Assembly (NCBI GenBank): GCA_029251405.1
Contig: JAQXDK010000029.1
Span: forward strand, 1-54,287
DNA length: 54,287 nucleotides
Origin: Flavobacteriales bacterium
GTDB taxonomy: Bacteria > Bacteroidota > Bacteroidia > Flavobacteriales_D > Parvicellaceae
Direction of reading: 5' to 3'
Shown: piece by piece, positions 45,843-53,647 of the stretch
Layout of the letters: every line of letters begins with the position of its first letter
How positions within the stretch are numbered: position 1 is the stretch's first letter
Notes under the pieces: generated by a model
What the model was told of the DNA's origin: nothing
What the model saw: the letters and a program-made list of their open reading frames with translations, nothing else
Database searches by the model: none
Program-made: the position numbers and the translations under genes

Positions 45843-48355
45843 TGAGATCAGAAGAATTTAAAAATATAGAGGATAATCTTCAGCGTTATAAGGAAAATGT
45901 TAATAGTTTAACACAAGAATTTGAACTAGGATTATTTTTATATCTCCTTAATAAAATAAAATGGTACGCGATTTTAATATTTCTGATAAGTTTTTTTTCT
46001 GCAGTGATCTTTTTAAGATATTCTCAAAAAAATTATGAAACAAGTGCCCTAATTCAAGTAGCTGTTAAAGAACAACCAAATGGGTTTGGTGATTTATATT
46101 CATATAATATTAATACCAACCTCAACTCTGAAATTGCGTTAATGAATTCACAAAAAGCAATTAAAAGAGTAATAGAAGACTTAAAATTAAAAGTATTTTA
46201 TTATTTCGAAGGAAAAATTTTAACTCGGTTCTTATATAATCAGAGTCCTTTTTTTCTTGATAATTTTTCTTTAAAAGATAAATCACTTATTTCAAAAAAT
46301 ATTTACCTAAATTTTGATGGAACTTTCTTTTATTTAACAAATAAAGAGGAAACTATAACTTATGGTAATTATATATTACCAAATAAATTTTTTTCTTCTA
46401 AGTATTTGTCAGGTAAATTAAACTTTTCAGATTGGAAAAAAACAATGGAGTCTATTGAAACTAATGAGAAATTATTTTTCAAAATTCCAACTCAAAATGA
46501 AATAAAACAAGCTATTATCAATAACCTTAATATAAATATTGAAGATCCTTCTGCCCACACCATTAGAATAATTCATAATCATACGAATCCATATTTTTCA
46601 AAAGACATATGCAATTCAATTGTTAAAATATACATGAGTTATGAAATAACTAAGAAGCAAAAAAGTACTGACAAAATTGTAAAATTTATCAATACACAAA
46701 AAGATAGTGTTAGAAATAGATTAATCAAAAGTGAAAAAGACTTGAGACTTTTTAAAAAAAATAATGATTTTAAAAATAACTTAATCAATATTACTGGTTT
46801 TAAAGAAAAAGCTGAAGAAGTAGAAAGCGAAATTGTAAAATTACAATTAGATATTGAACTTATGGACCAGTTCAGCAGCATGTTTGAAAATAATTTGTCA
46901 ACTGATCTTAATAGTAGCTCCGTAAAGAATATTTCTCTATTGACTACTATTTTTTATAATGAGTCTCTTACATCCAAAATGATTGAACAATTGCAAAAAG
47001 ATGTACTAAGAAGAGATCAATTGTTAAAAGATATAACCCCCAATAATAAAAGTATTGTTATTTTGAATGGAGAGATAGAAGAAAGTATATTGTACATTAA
47101 AAAGGCTGTTAAATTACTTAAAAAAAGCTACAGTGAAAAAGCAAAAAAATTAGAACGAAAAATCTCCTTCGTTGATTCTGAATTTTCAATAATTCCAGAA
47201 AAAGAACTTGAACTTTTAAGGCTTCAACAAGTAAAAGAAATCAATAACAAATATTATATGGAACTTTTAAATAGAGAGATAGAATACGAATTATCAAAAG
47301 CTGGAATAACTACTTATAATGAAGTTTTACAAAATGCTCCGCTTAACGAAAACCCCGTATCGCCAAATAAATATTTAGTATATAGTATATTTTTAGGAGT
47401 TGGATTTTTTATATCAATAATTATAATTTTATTAAATTATCTTACACATGACAAAATTACTGCTCTTCACGAAATAAATAAATATGCTCAAACAGAAATA
47501 TCTACTTTAGGTATGATCCCCTTTGTAAAAAGAGATATGAAAGTATCTCAACTTATTGTCGATAAAAGCCCCAAGTCCATGCTTACAGAATCTTTCAGAG
47601 CTATAAGAACCAACTTACAGTTTATTGACAACAACAAGAAATCTAAATTAATTGCAATCAGCAGTACTATATCAGGAGAAGGAAAAACTTTCTTAGCCAT
47701 CAATTTAGCAGGAATAATAGCATTTACTGGAAAAAAAGTAGTCGTAATTGATTTAGACATGAGAAAACCTAAACTCCACTTAGGTTTTGGAGTAAAAAAT
47801 AAAATTGGTATGAGTGATTTACTTTCTGGAAAAAGTATAATCAAGGACGGAATTAATAAAAGCAGTCTAAATTCTTTAGACTTCATAACTGCAGGAACTT
47901 TACCTCCAAATCCTTCAGAACTAATAATTAGCGATAAATTTGATGAAATTATAACAGAATTAAAAGAAATATACGATTATGTTGTCATTGACAACCCTCC
48001 TGTAGGATTAGTTACTGACGGTATACCCATATTACAAAAAGCAGATTATCCAATTTATGTTTTTAAAGCTAATTATTCAAGAAAGAAATTTGTCCAAAAT
48101 GTGCAAAAACTTATAAAAGAAAATGAAATAAAAAAACTTGCTGTTGTCCTTAATGGTGTAGACGCAAAAAGAAATGAATATGCTAACAAATATGGCTATG
48201 GCTACGGCTATGGCTACGGCTATGGCTATGGCTATGGCTACGGCTATGGCTATGGCTATGGCTATGGTAAATCTAATAATTCATACTATACTGAAGAGGA
48301 ATCAGACGAGAAAGACAATATTTTTAAAAAGTTAAAATCTAAATTTAAAAGGTGA
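45842..48355 (+). CDS. Wzc-like polysaccharide co-polymerase with BY-kinase domain
   Basis: 837 aa from ATG 45842 (TAATG overlap with the preceding stop); an in-frame TTG at 45812 would overlap the export gene by 31 nt. Two transmembrane helices (about 38-56 and 510-530) bracket a long periplasmic part with a coiled coil (about 280-470). The cytoplasmic kinase has Walker A ISSTISGEGKTF (about 605), Walker A' VVIDLDMRKPKLH and Walker B YVVIDNPPVGLVTDG. The C-terminal Tyr cluster is (Tyr-Gly)13 at about residues 784-809, then SYYTEEES. It controls polymer length through tyrosine autophosphorylation. The tail is encoded by a hexanucleotide repeat. Confidence 0.93.
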   Translation: MRSEEFKNIEDNLQRYKENVNSLTQEFELGLFLYLLNKIKWYAILIFLISFFSAVIFLRYSQKNYETSALIQVAVKEQPNGFGDLYSYNINTNLNSEIALMNSQKAIKRVIEDLKLKVFYYFEGKILTRFLYNQSPFFLDNFSLKDKSLISKNIYLNFDGTFFYLTNKEETITYGNYILPNKFFSSKYLSGKLNFSDWKKTMESIETNEKLFFKIPTQNEIKQAIINNLNINIEDPSAHTIRIIHNHTNPYFSKDICNSIVKIYMSYEITKKQKSTDKIVKFINTQKDSVRNRLIKSEKDLRLFKKNNDFKNNLINITGFKEKAEEVESEIVKLQLDIELMDQFSSMFENNLSTDLNSSSVKNISLLTTIFYNESLTSKMIEQLQKDVLRRDQLLKDITPNNKSIVILNGEIEESILYIKKAVKLLKKSYSEKAKKLERKISFVDSEFSIIPEKELELLRLQQVKEINNKYYMELLNREIEYELSKAGITTYNEVLQNAPLNENPVSPNKYLVYSIFLGVGFFISIIIILLNYLTHDKITALHEINKYAQTEISTLGMIPFVKRDMKVSQLIVDKSPKSMLTESFRAIRTNLQFIDNNKKSKLIAISSTISGEGKTFLAINLAGIIAFTGKKVVVIDLDMRKPKLHLGFGVKNKIGMSDLLSGKSIIKDGINKSSLNSLDFITAGTLPPNPSELIISDKFDEIITELKEIYDYVVIDNPPVGLVTDGIPILQKADYPIYVFKANYSRKKFVQNVQKLIKENEIKKLAVVLNGVDAKRNEYANKYGYGYGYGYGYGYGYGYGYGYGYGYGKSNNSYYTEEESDEKDNIFKKLKSKFKR
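48191..48268 (+). repeat. Hexanucleotide repeat (TAYGGC)13 encoding Tyr-Gly
   Basis: Thirteen consecutive six-base units TAT/TAC-GGC (the last one GGT), encoding (Tyr-Gly)13 in the kinase tail. Ten units use TAT and three use TAC. Gain or loss of units keeps the reading frame. Confidence 0.97.
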
Positions 48356-48894
48356 ATAAAAAAAAAAAAAAAATTGAGGGTGTTTATCTAATTAAACCCA
48401 AAATTTTCAAAGATGAAAGAGGTTATTTTTTTGAATCGTTTAATCAAAAGGAAATAAGTAAAAAAACAAATGTCAGTTTTGTTCAAGATAATCAATCACT
48501 TTCTTCTAAAAACATCATAAGAGGTCTTCACTTTCAAAAACCACCGTTTGCACAAGACAAATTGGTTACCGTTATCAAAGGTAGTGTTTTAGATGTAGTA
48601 GTTGATATACGAGTAAATTCAAAAACTTACGGAAAATATATTATTGTAGAATTAAATGAAGAAAATCACCATCAACTTTTCATCCCGATTGGAATGGCTC
48701 ATGGATTTTTATCATTAGAAGACCACACTATTTTTTCTTATAAATGTTCTGACTTTTACAACAAAGAATCTGAGGGAGCCATAAAATGGAATGATCCTGA
48801 TTTAAATATTAAATGGCCAATCTCTAACCCTATTTTGTCAGAAAAGGATGAAAATGCAAAAAAATTTAGTTCTTTTGTATCTCCTTTTTTTTAA
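48352..48894 (+). CDS. rmlC: dTDP-4-dehydrorhamnose 3,5-epimerase
   Basis: 180 aa from a GTG start that overlaps the kinase stop (GTGA). Cupin fold: FKDERGYFFESFN (about 19-31), IIRGLHFQKPPFAQDKLVTV (catalytic His 60, Lys 70), FIPIGMAHGFLSLED (about 110-124), YKCSDFYNKESEGAIKW (Tyr 130/136) and NDPDLNIKWP. Converts dTDP-4-keto-6-deoxyglucose toward dTDP-L-rhamnose. rmlA, rmlB and rmlD are not in the window. Codons 3-7 are all AAA inside a run of sixteen A residues, giving a Lys5 stretch. Confidence 0.94.
   Translation: MNKKKKKIEGVYLIKPKIFKDERGYFFESFNQKEISKKTNVSFVQDNQSLSSKNIIRGLHFQKPPFAQDKLVTVIKGSVLDVVVDIRVNSKTYGKYIIVELNEENHHQLFIPIGMAHGFLSLEDHTIFSYKCSDFYNKESEGAIKWNDPDLNIKWPISNPILSEKDENAKKFSSFVSPFF
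48358..48373 (+). repeat. A16 homopolymer at the start of rmlC
   Basis: Sixteen consecutive A residues begin six bases into the rmlC coding sequence. A change of one base would shift the frame right after the start codon. Confidence 0.95.
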
Positions 48895-48896
48895 AG

Positions 48897-50000
48897 ATGA
48901 ATAATTACGAATATACTTTTTTAGTCTACGCAGAATTTTTTGTTTGTATTACCCTATTTGGGTTAGTAATCAATACCATTCTACTCAAGTTTTCTAAAAC
49001 TTTAGGAATAAGAGAAAAAGAAAATACGATGATAAGATGGAGTTCAGTTTCTAAGCCAGCACTTGGAGGGATCACTTTTTTCATGAGTTTTCTAGTAAGT
49101 ACTGCGTGCTTTGGGATCTTATTTGATCATAACGAATTGTTTAAAAATGGTGAAATTATTAGTCTTATCGGCGCGCTCTGTCTAGCATTTATAATGGGCT
49201 TAGCTGATGATGCTTACGACACGAAACCTTGGTTAAAATTTTTCATCCAAATTACGTGTGCGTTAATTTTAATTTTTGGATCTCTCAAATCTGGTAATCA
49301 ATATCATATAATTTCTATTTTTGAAAATGATTATTTCAACTACTTCATCACCGTAGTTTGGGTAGTTGGTATAATGAATTCTATAAACATGCTTGATAAT
49401 ATGGACGGTATAACCACCGTCACATCCATATTCATTATCTTATCTGCATTATTCTTTTTGGCTTTTGGAAATGGATTTGAACACTACGATTTTATGATTC
49501 TACTTGGTCTTATGGGTGGATTAATTAGTTTTCTATTCTACAACTGGACACCTGCCAAAATTTATATGGGTGACTCAGGAAGCCAATTTTTAGGTTTATT
49601 ATTAGCTGTTATTGGAATAAAATATTTTTGGAACTCTCATATTTTCGAAACACAGGAGGTAATACCCAGTAGGCAAATAATTATTGTATTACTTATTTTC
49701 ATTCTGCCCATTTCTGATACTACATCCGTATTTATAAATAGAATTGCAAGAAAACAATCTCCCTTTGTTGGAGGTAAAGACCATACCACTCATCACTTAT
49801 CTTTTTATGGATTTAACAATACCCAAATTATATTTATTTATTCAGGTATTGCATTTTTATCTTCTTTAATTGCCATAGCATTATACCGGTTTGGATCGAC
49901 TTGGTCAATTACCTATTTTTTGTTTTACATAATATATATTCTTACCATTTTTTTCTCGTTGTATATTACTACTCAACAACATAAAGAATTAAGAAAATAG
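48897..50000 (+). CDS. WecA/MraY-family undecaprenyl-phosphate sugar-1-phosphate transferase
   Basis: 367 aa, about ten membrane helices. Conserved cytoplasmic loops: KPALGGITFFMSF, GLADDAYDTKPWLKF (Asp pair, about 100), NMLDNMDGITTVTSIF (about 164), YMGDSGSQFLGLLLA (about 222) and KDHTTHHLSFYG (His loop, about 293). This pattern is of the WecA/TagO type, which starts O-antigen, enterobacterial common antigen or teichoic acid by placing HexNAc-1-P on undecaprenyl phosphate; MraY is less likely given the exopolysaccharide context. It starts two bases after the rmlC stop and probably initiates the repeat unit of this cluster. Confidence 0.9.
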   Translation: MNNYEYTFLVYAEFFVCITLFGLVINTILLKFSKTLGIREKENTMIRWSSVSKPALGGITFFMSFLVSTACFGILFDHNELFKNGEIISLIGALCLAFIMGLADDAYDTKPWLKFFIQITCALILIFGSLKSGNQYHIISIFENDYFNYFITVVWVVGIMNSINMLDNMDGITTVTSIFIILSALFFLAFGNGFEHYDFMILLGLMGGLISFLFYNWTPAKIYMGDSGSQFLGLLLAVIGIKYFWNSHIFETQEVIPSRQIIIVLLIFILPISDTTSVFINRIARKQSPFVGGKDHTTHHLSFYGFNNTQIIFIYSGIAFLSSLIAIALYRFGSTWSITYFLFYIIYILTIFFSLYITTQQHKELRK

Positions 50001-50025
50001 GTTATACTTTTATGGAATACTTACG

Positions 50026-52827
50026 ATGTTAAAAGATGTAATTTCCATAGAGGGTGCAAGAACTCATAATCTCAAAAACATTTCCCTTCAAATACCGCAC
50101 AAAAAATTAGTAGTTATTACAGGTTTAAGTGGAAGTGGTAAGTCTTCGTTGGCATTTGATACTATTTTTGCAGAAGGACAAAGAAGGTACCTAGAAACCT
50201 ATAACGCCTATGCAAGGCAATTTGTTGGACAACTCACTAAGCCGGACGTTGACCACATTTCTGGATTAAATCCTGTTATAGCTATAGAACAAAAAACTGT
50301 TTCAAAAAATCCAAGATCTACAGTTGGAACAATCACTGAAATCTATGATTTTTTAAGGCTTTTATTCGCCAGAGTTTCTGTTCCTATTTCACCCATAACC
50401 AATTTACCCCTAATTAGTTACACTGAAAAACAGATTGTAGATATCGTATTAAAAAAATATCCTGACAAAAAAATTTTAATTGCAGCTCCACTGGTAAAAT
50501 CAAGAAAAGGACATTATCGAGAGCTATTTGAACAGTTAATCAAACAGGGGTTTACCAAGGCTTACATTGATGGTGAAATCCAAGAACTTTCATTAGGATT
50601 CCGATTAGATCGCTATAAGACACATGACATTTCTTTAATTATTGACAGAGCAATAGTTAATGAAAAGAGTAAGACTAGAATTCAACAAAGTGTTTCTCTT
50701 GCTTTTAATAAAGGAAAAGAAGAAATTCAAATAATAGAAAACGGAAATGCAACTAACTTTAGCAAACAATTAATGTGTTCAAAAAGTGGTATTTCTCTTC
50801 CATCGCCAGAACCTAATATTTTCTCTTTTAATTCCCCGAAAGGAGCTTGTGAAAAATGTAATGGTTTGGGCTTCATACATGAAATTCAACTAGATAAAAT
50901 TATTCCAAATAAAAAGTCGACAATTAAAAAAGGTGGTATAGAACCGCTTGGTTCTTTTGAGAATAATTGGACTTTCAAACAAATTAATTTACTATTGAAA
51001 TATCATGGTTATGATTTAGATACTTCCATCGAGAAAATTGATGAAGTTTGTATGAATCTTATCTTGCATGGAACCAACCAATTCATGAAAATTCTTGGTG
51101 AAAATGGTGTACATCAAGTTTTAAACGGTTATGAAGGAATTGGAAATTTCATTCAAAGACAACATAAAGATGGTGGTAATAAAATTAAAAGATGGGCCTC
51201 GAGTTTTATGAATAAAAAGATTTGTAGTTCCTGTGAAGGTTCTAGATTAAAAAACCATTATCAGTATTACCAAATAGATAAAAAGAATATTGGCGAAATT
51301 GTAAAAACTGATGTTAAAGAATTAAAGACTTGGGTGGATAATCTAGAAGTGATATTAAATGAGACTCATCAACTTATAGCGAAGGATATTATAAAAGAAC
51401 TTAGTAATAGAATTGGTTTTTTAATTAATGTTGGGCTAGAATATTTAAACCTTAATTTACCTGCCGCTACTTTATCTGGTGGTGAGGGACAAAGAATTCG
51501 ATTGGCATCTCAAATTGGTTCAGAATTAACTGGAGTTTTATACATACTTGATGAACCTTCCATTGGACTACACCAAAGAGATAACCACAAATTGATTGAT
51601 TCTCTTAAAAAATTAAGAGATAAAGGCAATTCTATATTGGTTGTGGAGCATGATAAAGATATCATGAAAGAAGCAGATTTAATAATAGATATAGGTCCTG
51701 GTGCAGGTAAACTCGGTGGAAAAGTGGTAGCAATAGATCACCCAAATAATTTAAACTCAAATAATTCCATTACGGGTAAATACTTAGACCTTCTACCAAA
51801 AAAGATAAAAAGTAAAAAAATATCTCTAAAAAATTCTATAAAAATAAAAAATGCAAACGGTAATAATCTGAAAAATGTTTCTACATCGTTTCCACTAAAC
51901 TGTTTGATTTGTGTTACTGGAGTATCTGGTAGTGGAAAATCAACTTTAATTAATGAAACTCTTTTTCCAATACTTAATCAGCACTTTTACAAAGCTGTAA
52001 AAACTCCACTACCCTACCAGAAAGTTTCAGGAATTGATAATGTAGATAAAGTAATTGGAATTAACCAGTCTCCCATAGGTAGAACTCCCAGATCTAATCC
52101 AGCTACATATACAGGAATATTCAATTTAATTAGAGATTTATTTACCCAATTACCTGAAGCTAAAATTAGAGGATATAAAGCAGGAAGGTTTTCATTTAAT
52201 GTAAAAGGAGGAAGATGCGAAACATGTGTTGGCGCAGGACTTAAATTAATCGAAATGAATTTTTTACCAGACGTTTATATAAAATGTGATAAATGTTATG
52301 GTAAAAGATACAACAGAGAAACGCTAGAAGTAAAATTTAAAGGCAAATCAATTAACGATGTTTTGAATATGACTATTAGTGAAGCAGCAGTTTTTTTTAA
52401 AGACATTAATTATATTCACAGCAGGATAAAAGTGCTTGAAGATGTCGGGCTGGGTTATGTTCAAATAGGGCAATCTTCCACAACTTTATCAGGTGGAGAA
52501 GCACAAAGAATTAAATTAGCAGCTGAATTAGGTAAAAAACAAACAGGGAATACATTCTATATCCTAGACGAACCCACTACAGGACTTCATCATGAAGATA
52601 TTAATTTATTGATGAATGTTTTAAGAAGGCTGATAAATGAAGGAAATAGTGTTCTTATTATTGAGCACAACATAGATGTTATTTTAGAGTCTGATTATAT
52701 TATTGATTTGGGTCCTGAGGGAGGAAGTAATGGTGGAGAAATAGTCTATGAAGGAACTGTAGAAAAATTAATAAACAACCCTAAAAGTCATACCGGGAAA
52801 TTCATAGCACTGGAGTATAATTCTTAA
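50026..52827 (+). CDS. uvrA: Excinuclease ABC subunit A
   Basis: 933 aa. Two ABC ATPase halves: Walker A ITGLSGSGKSSLAFDTIFAE (about 32) with signature TLSGGEGQRIRLASQIGSEL (about 483), and VTGVSGSGKSTLI (about 630) with TLSGGEAQRIKLAAELG (about 820). The second zinc module is intact (CETC and CDKC, about 730-760). In the first, CSKSGISLP replaces the CxxC pair, while CEKCNGLGF is kept. DNA damage recognition in nucleotide excision repair. It follows the WecA-like gene by 25 nt. Confidence 0.97.
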   Translation: MLKDVISIEGARTHNLKNISLQIPHKKLVVITGLSGSGKSSLAFDTIFAEGQRRYLETYNAYARQFVGQLTKPDVDHISGLNPVIAIEQKTVSKNPRSTVGTITEIYDFLRLLFARVSVPISPITNLPLISYTEKQIVDIVLKKYPDKKILIAAPLVKSRKGHYRELFEQLIKQGFTKAYIDGEIQELSLGFRLDRYKTHDISLIIDRAIVNEKSKTRIQQSVSLAFNKGKEEIQIIENGNATNFSKQLMCSKSGISLPSPEPNIFSFNSPKGACEKCNGLGFIHEIQLDKIIPNKKSTIKKGGIEPLGSFENNWTFKQINLLLKYHGYDLDTSIEKIDEVCMNLILHGTNQFMKILGENGVHQVLNGYEGIGNFIQRQHKDGGNKIKRWASSFMNKKICSSCEGSRLKNHYQYYQIDKKNIGEIVKTDVKELKTWVDNLEVILNETHQLIAKDIIKELSNRIGFLINVGLEYLNLNLPAATLSGGEGQRIRLASQIGSELTGVLYILDEPSIGLHQRDNHKLIDSLKKLRDKGNSILVVEHDKDIMKEADLIIDIGPGAGKLGGKVVAIDHPNNLNSNNSITGKYLDLLPKKIKSKKISLKNSIKIKNANGNNLKNVSTSFPLNCLICVTGVSGSGKSTLINETLFPILNQHFYKAVKTPLPYQKVSGIDNVDKVIGINQSPIGRTPRSNPATYTGIFNLIRDLFTQLPEAKIRGYKAGRFSFNVKGGRCETCVGAGLKLIEMNFLPDVYIKCDKCYGKRYNRETLEVKFKGKSINDVLNMTISEAAVFFKDINYIHSRIKVLEDVGLGYVQIGQSSTTLSGGEAQRIKLAAELGKKQTGNTFYILDEPTTGLHHEDINLLMNVLRRLINEGNSVLIIEHNIDVILESDYIIDLGPEGGSNGGEIVYEGTVEKLINNPKSHTGKFIALEYNS

Positions 52828-52849
52828 ATTAAGAAAAAAAATATTTATA

Positions 52850-53521
52850 ATGAAAGACTGGAATGATATTAAATCTCACGATAGTTGGGAAATATTTAAA
52901 GTAATGGGAGAGTTTGTGGAAGGTTTTGAAAGACTTTCTAAAATCGGTCCTTGTGTATCAATTTTTGGATCCGCAAGAACACATCCAGACAACAACTATT
53001 ACAAAATAGCTGAAGAACTGGCTTACCAACTCACACAAAACAAATTTGGAGTTATCACTGGAGGAGGACCTGGTATTATGGAGGCAGGTAATAAAGGTGC
53101 CAAAAGAGGTGGTGGTAAATCTGTTGGGCTAAATATTTTACTTCCGTTTGAACAGCAGCCAAATGAGTATATAGATAATGACAAAAGCATAAATTTTGAT
53201 TATTTTTTTGTTAGAAAAGTAATGTTTATGAAATACGCACAAGGATTTATAGTTTTACCTGGAGGTTTTGGAACATTAGACGAAATGTTTGAAGCATTAA
53301 CATTAATCCAAACACATAAATCTGGAAAATTCCCTGTCATTTTAATTGGTAAAAAATTCTGGTCAGGTCTAATTACTTGGATCAAAGATGTTTTATTAAC
53401 AGAAGAAAAGAATATAAGTGAAGAAGATATGAGACTTATTAAAGTAGTTGACACAACAGACGAAGCAGTAAAGCATATAAATGATTTTTATAATAAATAT
53501 CATCTAAAACCTAACTTTTAA
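52850..53521 (+). CDS. LOG-family Rossmann-fold protein (TIGR00730 type)
   Basis: 223 aa. SIFGSARTHPDNNYYKIA (about 38-55), VITGGGPGIMEAGNKGAKRG (about 65) and FIVLPGGFGTLDEMFEALTL (about 135) include the PGGxGTxxE nucleotide-binding signature. Plant LOG enzymes release cytokinin bases from nucleoside monophosphates; most bacterial homologues act as nucleotide 5'-monophosphate nucleosidases with unclear physiology. Located 22 nt after uvrA, possibly co-transcribed. Confidence 0.9.
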   Translation: MKDWNDIKSHDSWEIFKVMGEFVEGFERLSKIGPCVSIFGSARTHPDNNYYKIAEELAYQLTQNKFGVITGGGPGIMEAGNKGAKRGGGKSVGLNILLPFEQQPNEYIDNDKSINFDYFFVRKVMFMKYAQGFIVLPGGFGTLDEMFEALTLIQTHKSGKFPVILIGKKFWSGLITWIKDVLLTEEKNISEEDMRLIKVVDTTDEAVKHINDFYNKYHLKPNF

Positions 53522-53623
53522 TTTTTATTGCTGGAGGGGAATTGGTTTTTGAAGAACATCCTTTTCAACAATTTCATATTGAAAAAAGTAATAAAGTGAC
53601 TTAAATCAGCGCTGTATCAAGTT

Positions 53624-53631
53624 TAGTTTTG
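53624..53631 (+). promoter_or_regulatory. Probable -7 promoter box of the right-edge gene
   Basis: TAGTTTTG matches TAnnTTTG and lies 16 nt before the ATG at 53648, a spacing like that of the guaB box. A -33 element is not obvious. Confidence 0.45.
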
Positions 53632-53647
53632 TTTAAAAGCTAGCTTC

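Noticed and set aside
53525-53601. Short open stretch between the LOG gene and the right-edge gene
   Set aside because: It reads like protein (AGGELVFEEHPF) but has no start codon, lies directly after a stop and is under 30 codons; a gene remnant cannot be distinguished from chance.
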